From: Pseudomonas indica NBRC 103045
Lineage (GTDB): Bacteria > Pseudomonadota > Gammaproteobacteria > Pseudomonadales > Pseudomonadaceae
Length of the DNA: 64,000 nucleotides
NCBI RefSeq assembly: GCF_002091635.1
Contig: NZ_BDAC01000008.1
Location: 179,270-243,269 of the forward strand
Direction: 5' to 3'
Below, piece by piece: positions 56,871-64,000 of the stretch (positions are counted from its first letter, which is position 1; the number at the start of each line of letters is the position of its first letter). The notes beneath the pieces were generated by a model. It ran no database searches. It was not told where the DNA came from and saw only the letters and a program-made list of their open reading frames with translations. The position numbers and the translations under genes were made by a program.

Positions 56871-58229
56871 TCAGACGGAGAACAGCAGGAACTCGCGTTC
56901 CCAGGAGCTGATAACCCGTTTGAAGTTTTCATGCTCGGCCCGCTTCACCGCCACGTAGCCGGTGACGAATTTCGGGCTGAGGTATTTCTGCAACGTCTGG
57001 CAGTTCTCCATACGCTCCAACGCGGCTTCCAGGGTCAGCGGCAGGCGCAGGTTGCGCCGTTCGTAGCCGCGCCCCTTGACCTGCGCGCTCGGCTTGATGC
57101 CTTCCACCATGCCGATGTAACCGCACAGCAGGCTGGCAGCGATGGCCAGGTAGGGATTGGCGTCGGCGCCGGCCAGGCGGTTTTCCACGCGGCGGTTCTG
57201 CGGATTGGAGTCCGGCACGCGCAGGCCCACGGTACGGTTCTCCTCCCCCCATTCGACGTTCACCGGCGCCGAGGTATCCGGCAGGAAACGGCGGAACGAG
57301 TTGACGTTCGGGGCGAACAGCGGCAGCACCTCGGGGATGAACTTCTGCAAGCCACCCACGTGGTGCAGGAAGAGTTCGCTCATGGTGCCGTCTTCGTTGG
57401 AGAAGATGTTCTTGCCGGTCTTGACGTCGACCACGCTCTGGTGAAGGTGCATGGCACTGCCCGGCTCGTCGGTGATCGGCTTGGCCATGAAGGTCGCCGC
57501 CACGTTGTGCTTGAGCGCGGCCTCGCGCATGGTGCGCTTGAACACCAGAATCTGGTCGGCCAGCGACAATGGTTCGCCGTGACGGAAATTGATCTCCATC
57601 TGCGCCGGGCCTTCCTCGTGGATCAGCGTATCCAGATCCAGCTCCTGGGATTCGCACCAGTCGTACATGTCTTCGAACAACGGATCGAATTCGTTCGCCG
57701 CGTCGATGGAGAAGGACTGGCGGCCGGTTTCCGGACGGCCGGAGCGCCCCAGCGGTGCCTGCAACGGGAAGTCCGGGTCTTCGCAGCGCTTGGTCAGGTA
57801 GAACTCCATCTCCGGCGCGACGATCGGCTGCCAGCCCTTGTCGGAGTAGAGTTTCAGCACCTTCTTGAGAATGTTGCGCGGCGACAGCTCGATGGGGTTG
57901 CCCATCTTGTCGAAGGTGTCGTGGATCACCAGGGCAGTGGGTTCGATGGCCCAGGGCACGAGGAACACGGCGTTCTCGTCCGGACGGCAGAACATGTCGA
58001 TGTCCGCCGGGTCGAGCAGTTCGTAATAGATGTCGTCCTCGACGTAATCGCCGGTCACGGTCTGCAGCAGGACGCTTTCCGGGAGGCGCATTCCTTTTTC
58101 GTCGAGGAACTTGTTGGTCGGCGAAATCTTGCCGCGGGCGATGCCGGTAAGATCGCTGATCAAACATTCAACTTCGGTGATTTTGCGTTCTTTCAGCCAG
58201 CTGGTGAGCTGGTCGAGCTTGGTAGTCAT
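56871..58229 (-). CDS. spuB: Gamma-glutamylpolyamine synthetase SpuB
   Basis: A 452-residue glutamine-synthetase-fold enzyme (PuuA/GlnA4 type) ligating glutamate to polyamines with ATP. Landmarks are the N-terminal beta-grasp (VECLISDLTGIARGKISPTN), EMEFYL near 150, the catalytic HEEGPAQMEINFRHG region and the ATP-site segment HLHQSVVD, with NRxVGLRVP and NRLAGADANPYLAI near 345. It lacks the adenylylation loop of true glutamine synthetase. ATG 58229 with TGAGG upstream is the natural start. The gene is paralogous to spuI; in P. aeruginosa a set of such ligases divides the polyamine substrates. Confidence 0.95.
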   Translation of the reverse strand: MTTKLDQLTSWLKERKITEVECLISDLTGIARGKISPTNKFLDEKGMRLPESVLLQTVTGDYVEDDIYYELLDPADIDMFCRPDENAVFLVPWAIEPTALVIHDTFDKMGNPIELSPRNILKKVLKLYSDKGWQPIVAPEMEFYLTKRCEDPDFPLQAPLGRSGRPETGRQSFSIDAANEFDPLFEDMYDWCESQELDLDTLIHEEGPAQMEINFRHGEPLSLADQILVFKRTMREAALKHNVAATFMAKPITDEPGSAMHLHQSVVDVKTGKNIFSNEDGTMSELFLHHVGGLQKFIPEVLPLFAPNVNSFRRFLPDTSAPVNVEWGEENRTVGLRVPDSNPQNRRVENRLAGADANPYLAIAASLLCGYIGMVEGIKPSAQVKGRGYERRNLRLPLTLEAALERMENCQTLQKYLSPKFVTGYVAVKRAEHENFKRVISSWEREFLLFSV

Positions 58230-58269
58230 AAAGACCTCAGGGTTGAGAGACCGACGTTCCCGCGTCGGC

Positions 58270-59022
58270 TCAGCGTTGCCCCGCCCTCTCCCTGCAAGCC
58301 TCACCAAAGGCCTGGAAGAGGGCGAGATAATGAGGGTTGTCCCGCACTTGCCATTCTGGATGCCATTGCACCCCGAGGGCAAAGCTCTTGGCTCCCTCGA
58401 TCGAGAAAGCCTCAATCAACCCGTCGGGCGCCAGGGCTTCGATGCGCAGGCCCGGCGCCAGACGTTCAACGCCCTGGCCATGTATCGAATTGACGTGAAT
58501 TTCGCCGGGCAACCCGAGCCCGGCGAGAACCCCACCCGGCTGCACGTGCAGCGTATGGCTGGGGGCGTACTGGATCTCCAGCGATTCGCCTTCCGGCTCG
58601 CGGTGATCCATGAACGGGCCGACTTCATGCACCTTGTGGTGCAGGCTGCCGCCGAACGCCACGTTCATTTCCTGGAACCCGCGGCAGATGCCGAATATCG
58701 GCAGGCCGGCCTCCACCGCCGCACGGATCAGCGGCAAAGTGGTACGGTCGCGGGAGGGGTCGTGATGGGTGCCGGGCTCGCTCGCCGGCCCCTGGTAATG
58801 ATGAGGCTCGACATTCGACGGCGAACCGGTGAAGAGCAAGCCGTCGAGGCTGGCCAGCAAGGTTGGCTGGTCGATCAGCTCGGCGAGGGCCGGAACGATC
58901 AGAGGCAATCCCCCGGCGGCCACGGCGACGGCACGAAGGTATTTGTCGCCGGCGATATGGTAAGGATGCAAACCGATCTGCTTGGTGCAGGCGGTCACGC
59001 CGATCAACGGCAGGCGAGGCAT
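58270..59022 (-). CDS. spuA: Gamma-glutamyl-gamma-aminobutyrate hydrolase-type amidotransferase SpuA
   Basis: A 250-residue class I glutamine-amidotransferase-fold hydrolase (PuuD-like, peptidase C26). It would release glutamate from gamma-glutamyl-GABA or related intermediates. The nucleophile is Cys113 in GICRGFQEMN, and the His-Glu pair is in GVQWHPEWQ near 220. N-terminal IGVTACTKQ and LLFTGSPSNVEPHHY match the family. It is the first gene of the spu operon and faces spuI across a 276-base region with a strong palindrome. Forty bases separate it from spuB. Confidence 0.95.
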   Translation of the reverse strand: MPRLPLIGVTACTKQIGLHPYHIAGDKYLRAVAVAAGGLPLIVPALAELIDQPTLLASLDGLLFTGSPSNVEPHHYQGPASEPGTHHDPSRDRTTLPLIRAAVEAGLPIFGICRGFQEMNVAFGGSLHHKVHEVGPFMDHREPEGESLEIQYAPSHTLHVQPGGVLAGLGLPGEIHVNSIHGQGVERLAPGLRIEALAPDGLIEAFSIEGAKSFALGVQWHPEWQVRDNPHYLALFQAFGEACRERAGQR

Positions 59023-59069
59023 GGGTCACCCGTCTTATAGCTGTTATGGGTTGCGACCGAGCTTAGCCT

Positions 59070-59110
59070 TGTTCATTTTTTTACACAATAGGGCTGTAAA
59101 AAATTGAACA
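59070..59110. promoter_or_regulatory. Palindromic operator between spuA and spuI
   Basis: TGTTCATTTTTTTACA (59070-59085) is mirrored by TGTAAAAAATTGAACA (59095-59110) with one mismatch in 16 and a nine-base centre. It lies 47 bases before spuA, in position to control one or both divergent operons. Polyamine-responsive regulation of these genes in P. aeruginosa involves PauR; whether this is its site is inference. Confidence 0.65.
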
Positions 59111-59298
59111 CGCCTCACTGAGCACCGCGCCGGCAGCGGTCGCAAGCCGCTTCAGAATGCCCTGGAACGCCCCAAAATTGGCCATGCAGACCTTTTTTAG
59201 GGCAGAATGGGGCGCTCTTGACAGTATCAGGCGTTTAAGATTGACTCAGCCTAGAGCGCTCGAATGATTGATATTTTTAACAATAAAGGTGTTGCATC

Positions 59299-60675
59299 AT
59301 GTCGGTACCCCCGCGTGCCGTTCAGCTTAACGAAGCGAACGCGTTCCTTAAGGAACATCCTGAGGTCCAGTTCGTCGACCTTCTTATTGCAGATATGAAT
59401 GGAGTGGTGCGCGGCAAGCGCATCGAACGCAACAGCCTCCATAAAGTCTACGAGAAAGGCATCAACCTCCCCGCCTCGCTCTTCGCCCTGGATATCAACG
59501 GTGCGACGGTGGAAAGCACCGGCCTGGGCCTGGATATCGGCGACGCCGACCGTATCTGCTTCCCCATCCCCAATACCCTGAGCAAGGAACCCTGGCAGAA
59601 GCGCCCGACCGCGCAACTGCTGATGACCATGCACGAGCTGGACGGCACGCCTTTCTTCGCCGACCCACGGGAAGTATTGCGCCAGGTGGTCGCGAAGTTC
59701 GACGAACTGGGCCTGACCATCTGCGCCGCCTTCGAACTCGAGTTCTACCTGATCGACCAAGAAAACGTGAACGGCCGTCCGCAGCCGCCGCGCTCACCGA
59801 TCTCCGGCAAGCGCCCTCAGTCGACCCAGGTGTACCTGATCGACGACCTCGACGAATACGTCGATTGCCTGCAGGACATCCTCGAAGGCGCCAAGGACCA
59901 GGGCATCCCGGCCGACGCCATCGTCAAGGAAAGCGCGCCGGCGCAGTTCGAAGTCAACCTCCATCACGTTGCCGACCCGATCAAGGCCTGCGACTACGCG
60001 GTGCTGCTCAAACGGCTGATCAAGAACATCGCCTACGACCATGAGATGGACTCCACCTTCATGGCCAAGCCCTACCCGGGCCAGGCGGGCAACGGTCTGC
60101 ACGTGCACATCTCGATTCTCGACAAGGACGGCAAGAACATCTTCGCCGCCGATGATCCCCAGCAGAACGCCGCGTTGCGCCACGCGGTCGGCGGTGTGCT
60201 GGAGACCATGCCCGCTTCGATGGCTTTCCTCTGCCCGAACGTCAACTCCTATCGCCGTTTCGGTGCGCAGTTCTACGTGCCCAACGCGCCGAGCTGGGGG
60301 CTGGACAACCGCACCGTGGCCCTGCGCGTGCCCACCGGCAGCCCAGACGCGGTACGCATCGAACACCGCGTCGCCGGTGCCGATGCCAACCCATACCTGC
60401 TGATGGCGGCAGTGCTCGCCGGCGTCCACCACGGCCTGACCAACCGGATCGAGCCGGGCGAGCCGATCGAGGGCAACTCCTACGAACAGGTCGAGCAGAG
60501 CCTGCCGAACAACCTGCGCGATGCCCTGCGCGAGCTGGACGACAGCGAGATCATGGCGCGCTACATCAGCCCGGACTACATCGACATCTTCGTCGCCTGC
60601 AAGGAAAGCGAGCTGGAAGAGTTCGAGCACTCGATCTCCGACCTCGAGTACAACTGGTACCTGCATACCGTGTGA
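59299..60675 (+). CDS. spuI: Gamma-glutamylputrescine synthetase SpuI
   Basis: A 458-residue PuuA-like ligase, paralogous to SpuB, that glutamylates putrescine at the start of the gamma-glutamylation route. Motifs are VQFVDLLIADMNGVVRGKRI near 20, the active-site stretch KESAPAQFEVNLHH near 208, HVHISILDKDG near 265 and NRTVALRVPTG near 335. AAAGGTG precedes ATG 59299. It is transcribed away from spuA toward aguR, and a hairpin terminator follows its stop. From memory P. aeruginosa has an additional polyamine-binding protein gene between spuI and aguR, not present here. Confidence 0.95.
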   Translation: MSVPPRAVQLNEANAFLKEHPEVQFVDLLIADMNGVVRGKRIERNSLHKVYEKGINLPASLFALDINGATVESTGLGLDIGDADRICFPIPNTLSKEPWQKRPTAQLLMTMHELDGTPFFADPREVLRQVVAKFDELGLTICAAFELEFYLIDQENVNGRPQPPRSPISGKRPQSTQVYLIDDLDEYVDCLQDILEGAKDQGIPADAIVKESAPAQFEVNLHHVADPIKACDYAVLLKRLIKNIAYDHEMDSTFMAKPYPGQAGNGLHVHISILDKDGKNIFAADDPQQNAALRHAVGGVLETMPASMAFLCPNVNSYRRFGAQFYVPNAPSWGLDNRTVALRVPTGSPDAVRIEHRVAGADANPYLLMAAVLAGVHHGLTNRIEPGEPIEGNSYEQVEQSLPNNLRDALRELDDSEIMARYISPDYIDIFVACKESELEEFEHSISDLEYNWYLHTV

Positions 60676-60681
60676 CGCACT

Positions 60682-60712
60682 CGACGCCGGCTACTTGCCG
60701 GCGTCGTCCTTT
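60682..60712 (+). terminator. Terminator after spuI
   Basis: CGACGCCGGC (60682-60691) pairs perfectly with GCCGGCGTCG (60697-60706) around TACTT, followed by TCCTTT. The stem is strong and the T tract modest. Confidence 0.75.
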
Positions 60713-60792
60713 ATCCCACCCCGATTTCCCGCATCTTGCGAGCCGGCCACCGGCTGACGTCCAATAGCGCCTCCCAGGAAAGGAGACAGCCA

Positions 60793-61443
60793 ATGACGCG
60801 CCCCGCCACCGCCCGTAAACCGCGAGCCAGCAGCCAGGCGAGGATCGCCGGCATACTCGCCGCCGCACGGGAATTGCTGGCCGAAGCGGGCGTCGGCGGT
60901 CTGTCGATCTACAGCGTGGCGGAACGCGCGGAGATGCCGCCGTCCTCGGTCTATCACTTCTTCGCCAGCGTGCCGGCCCTGCTCGAAGCCCTGACCGCCG
61001 ACGTCCACGCCGCTTTCCGCGCCTGCCTGCAAGAACCCATCGACCATGCCAGCCTGCACGACTGGCGCGACCTGTCGCACATCGTCGAGGAGCGCATGCT
61101 GGCGATCTACGCCGCGGATGCCGCGGCCCGCCAGCTCATCCTCGCCCAGCACGGACTGACCGAGGTCACCCAGGCCGACCGCCAGCACGACCTGGAGCTG
61201 GGCCGCCTGATGCACATCCTGTTCGACCGGCACTTCCCGTTGCCGCCCTTGCCCGAGGAAGTGGATGTCTTCGCCCTGGCCATGGAGCTGGGCGACCGCG
61301 TCTATGCCCGCTCGGTACAACTGCACGGCACCATCACGCCGCGCATGGCCGAGGAAGGCATGCGCGTGTTCGATGCCTACCTCGCGCTCTACCTGCCACC
61401 CCATCTGCCAAAACGGGCGCAGCCCATCGTCTCCGTGGAATAA
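60793..61443 (+). CDS. aguR: TetR-family regulator of agmatine catabolism AguR
   Basis: A 216-residue TetR-type repressor. The N-terminal HTH (~17-62) reads ILAAARELLAEAGVGGLS and MPPSSVYHFFASVPALLEA. The C-terminal domain is helical and would bind agmatine or N-carbamoylputrescine, as reported for P. aeruginosa AguR. AAAGGAG precedes ATG 60793; an in-frame ATG at 60736 is less likely. It lies directly upstream of aguB and aguA on the same strand. Two related AT-rich sites in the 244-base gap to aguB are good operator candidates, allowing autoregulated control of aguBA. Confidence 0.9.
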   Translation: MTRPATARKPRASSQARIAGILAAARELLAEAGVGGLSIYSVAERAEMPPSSVYHFFASVPALLEALTADVHAAFRACLQEPIDHASLHDWRDLSHIVEERMLAIYAADAAARQLILAQHGLTEVTQADRQHDLELGRLMHILFDRHFPLPPLPEEVDVFALAMELGDRVYARSVQLHGTITPRMAEEGMRVFDAYLALYLPPHLPKRAQPIVSVE

Positions 61444-61447
61444 ACAG

Positions 61448-61465
61448 ATTTTTATCCGCATTTAT
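61448..61465 (+). promoter_or_regulatory. Candidate AguR operator, copy 1
   Basis: ATTTTTATCCGCATTTAT, five bases after the aguR stop, resembles the palindrome at 61573-61591: both start ATTTTTATC and carry a second AT-rich half. Confidence 0.45.
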
Positions 61466-61572
61466 CCCCCAATCTCTTGTCAAAGCGATTGTACGCCGCA
61501 TCACTGAATTTCAAACGAAACGCCATGCGGACCGAGACAGGGAGATTTTCCGCATGCCCTCTTCAAAAACCG

Positions 61573-61591
61573 ATTTTTATCGGATATAAAT
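61573..61591 (+). promoter_or_regulatory. Candidate AguR operator, copy 2
   Basis: ATTTTTATCGGATATAAAT is symmetric at 16 of 19 positions about its central G and lies 96 bases before aguB. The TATAAA inside may double as part of a -10 element. The intervening 61466-61572 holds no gene. Confidence 0.5.
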
Positions 61592-61687
61592 CCGCAATCG
61601 CCGAACCGCCCACCTTGGCCGGCTGATTGTCACCGGGCCTCTGCTAAGGTCAGTAGACCCGGCTTCCGTCTCACTCATGAGGTGCCT

Positions 61688-62566
<879 letters not shown>

Positions 62567-62655
62567 GAAACCGAGCACCCGCTCGCTAACGACCGCGAGC
62601 GGGGTCGCGCCTGCAAGCCCGGCGCAATGAACGACAGCCCGCAAGGTTCGATGAG

Positions 62656-63762
62656 ATGACAACCCTGACCAGTACCCCCCGCGCCGACGGTTACCGCATG
62701 CCCGCCGAATGGGAACCCCACAGTCAGACCTGGATGGTCTGGCCGGAGCGCCCGGACAACTGGCGGCTCGGCGGCAAGCCGGCACAGGCAGCCTTCACCG
62801 CGGTGGCCAAGGCCATCGCCCGTTTCGAGCCGGTCACCGTCTGCGTGTCCGCCGCGCAGTACGAAAACGCCCGGGCCCGCCTCGATCACCCCAACATCCG
62901 CGTAGTGGAGATCACCACCGACGACGCCTGGGTGCGTGATACCGGCCCCACCTTCGTCATCGACGACAACGGCGGCGTGCGCGGCGTGGACTGGACCTTC
63001 AATGCCTGGGGCGGCTTCGACGGCGGCCTCTACTGGCCCTGGCAGCGCGACGACCAAGTGGCGAACAAGATTCTCGAGATCGAACGCTGCGACCGCTACC
63101 GCACCGAGGGCTTCGTGCTCGAGGGCGGCTCCATCCACGTGGACGGCGAAGGCACGCTGATCACCACCGAGGAATGCCTGCTCAACCGCAACCGCAATCC
63201 GCACCTGTCCCGCGAGCAGATCGAGGACATGCTGCGCGAGCACCTGGCCATCGAGACGGTGATCTGGCTGCCGGACGGCCTCTACAACGACGAGACCGAC
63301 GGCCATGTGGACAACTTCTGCTGCTATGTGCGCCCGGGCGAAGTGCTGCTGGCCTGGACCGACGACCCGCAGAACCCCAACTACCCGCGCTGCCAGGCGG
63401 CCATGCGCGTGCTGGAACAGGCCCGCGACGCCAAGGGCCGCGCCCTGACCGTACACAAGATGCCGATTCCCGGCCCGCTCTACGCCAGCGAAGACGAGTG
63501 CGCCGGCGTCGACCTCGCGGCCGGCAGCCAGGAGCGCAGCCCGAAGGTCCGGTTGGCCGGTTCCTACGTGAACTTCCTGATCGTCAACGGCGGCATCGTT
63601 GCGCCGCGCTTCGACGAGCCGGAAGACGCCGAGGCCGAAGCCCTCCTCAAACGGCTGTTCCCGCAGCACGAGGTGGTCATGGTGCCGGGCCGGGAAATCC
63701 TCCTGGGCGGCGGCAACATCCACTGCATCACCCAACAGCAGCCGGCGCCGCAACGGCGCTGA
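62656..63762 (+). CDS. aguA: Agmatine deiminase
   Basis: AguA converts agmatine to N-carbamoylputrescine and ammonia. The 368-residue PAD-superfamily protein shows the conserved [13 protein letters not shown] near 90, [13 protein letters not shown] near 156, the catalytic His in [10 protein letters not shown] near 218, and the nucleophile Cys357 in [13 protein letters not shown] at the C-terminus. It starts at ATG 62656. The gene ends the agu operon; a long palindromic repeat follows nine bases after the stop. Confidence 0.97.
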   Translation: MTTLTSTPRADGYRMPAEWEPHSQTWMVWPERPDNWRLGGKPAQAAFTAVAKAIARFEPVTVCVSAAQYENARARLDHPNIRVVEITTDDAWVRDTGPTFVIDDNGGVRGVDWTFNAWGGFDGGLYWPWQRDDQVANKILEIERCDRYRTEGFVLEGGSIHVDGEGTLITTEECLLNRNRNPHLSREQIEDMLREHLAIETVIWLPDGLYNDETDGHVDNFCCYVRPGEVLLAWTDDPQNPNYPRCQAAMRVLEQARDAKGRALTVHKMPIPGPLYASEDECAGVDLAAGSQERSPKVRLAGSYVNFLIVNGGIVAPRFDEPEDAEAEALLKRLFPQHEVVMVPGREILLGGGNIHCITQQQPAPQRR

Positions 63763-63770
63763 GCGCCTTC

Positions 63771-63838
63771 CAGCACGATCTATCCCTCCCTCTCCCCCAG
63801 CCCCTCTCCCGTAAACGGGAGAGGGGAGATTCGTGCTG
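63771..63838. repeat. Palindromic repeat element after aguA
   Basis: An outer arm pair CAGCACGA (63771-63778) and TCGTGCTG (63831-63838) encloses a perfect 12-bp hairpin: CCCCTCTCCCGT (63801-63812) with ACGGGAGAGGGG (63815-63826). The CCCCTCTCCC motif is a widespread intergenic repeat in gamma-proteobacteria. It probably ends or protects the agu mRNA. Confidence 0.75.
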
Positions 63839-63955
63839 CCCGGCGTAACGAAGTCATCCTGACGCTTTGGCATTGCCAGAGAGATTGCAGAAGAGGTGGG
63901 ACCAACTCCGACGCCCCGTCAGGAGGCCGAGCGGAATCGTCGTGTAGGGGGACGA

Positions 63956-63998
63956 GCGGCATGGATGCCGCGAGAGGCGCGATTGGCCAGGGATGGCC
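63956..63998. repeat. Paired short hairpins at the right edge
   Basis: GCGGCAT-GG-ATGCCGC (63956-63971) and GGCCA-GGGA-TGGCC (63985-63998) are consecutive palindromes. Similar strings recur near gene ends in Pseudomonas. The rest of 63839-64000 shows no supportable gene. Confidence 0.4.
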
Positions 63999-64000
63999 CT

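Noticed and set aside
63780..63962. 60-codon minus-strand frame at the right edge
   Set aside because: It is mostly a translation of the CCCCTCTCCC repeat element, with no ribosome site or recognisable motif.

Overview
The window looks like a chromosomal segment of a Pseudomonas in or near the P. aeruginosa lineage. The GC content is high, and from memory the gene order follows two blocks of P. aeruginosa PAO1: coaD-fdx-mutM-pfpI-ilvD-folA-glpQ-thyA, and the complete spu/agu polyamine cluster. The gene content differs from P. aeruginosa at the left end and between thyA and the spu operon, so it is probably a related species. No species name can be supported from the sequence alone.

Layout. 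(1) 1-21111, minus strand: one uninterrupted reading frame of at least 7,037 codons, still open at the left edge. It encodes a secreted giant protein with a signal peptide, a long tandem Ig-like region, and then about six ~2 kb super-repeats of IPT/TIG fold, beta-propeller and bacterial Ig-like fold. (2) 21363-23970: a two-gene operon for a type II secretion GspC and secretin GspD, divergent from the giant gene and without the rest of a T2SS nearby. (3) 24130-24205: tRNA-Thr(TGT). (4) 24313-28928: a TetR regulator divergent from an aldehyde dehydrogenase, a Tat-exported small subunit and a GMC oxidoreductase. A promoter/operator is readable between them. (5) 29030-45700: conserved housekeeping genes (coaD, ferredoxin, Na/Pi symporter, acyltransferase, mutM, HDOD protein, pfpI, rlmI, ilvD, phosphoesterase, YitT protein, folA, glpQ with a Pho box, DUF2868 protein, DUF3482 GTPase, thyA). 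(6) 45872-46431: a highly structured leader region, a 30-codon leader ORF and a small unknown protein gene. (7) 46609-49874: a type VI secretion PAAR-DUF2235 phospholipase-type effector followed by two tandem DUF2931 lipoproteins, the likely immunity proteins. (8) 49941-63762: spuABCDEFGH (minus), spuI, aguR, aguB and aguA (plus), for polyamine uptake and catabolism.

How the genes work together. SpuDEFGH import putrescine and spermidine. SpuC transaminates putrescine, SpuI/SpuB glutamylate it, and SpuA hydrolyses a gamma-glutamyl product. AguA and AguB convert agmatine to putrescine under AguR. The T6SS cassette is a self-contained effector/immunity module. The giant gene and its divergent gspC-gspD pair may form a dedicated export and display unit.

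The two observations I rate highest are the giant protein with its private GspC/secretin pair, and the 45872-46179 structured element. In that element two hairpins share an identical GUGGUA loop, a single UACCAC could pair with either, and two 19-nt hairpins with a compensating base-pair change bracket the block.
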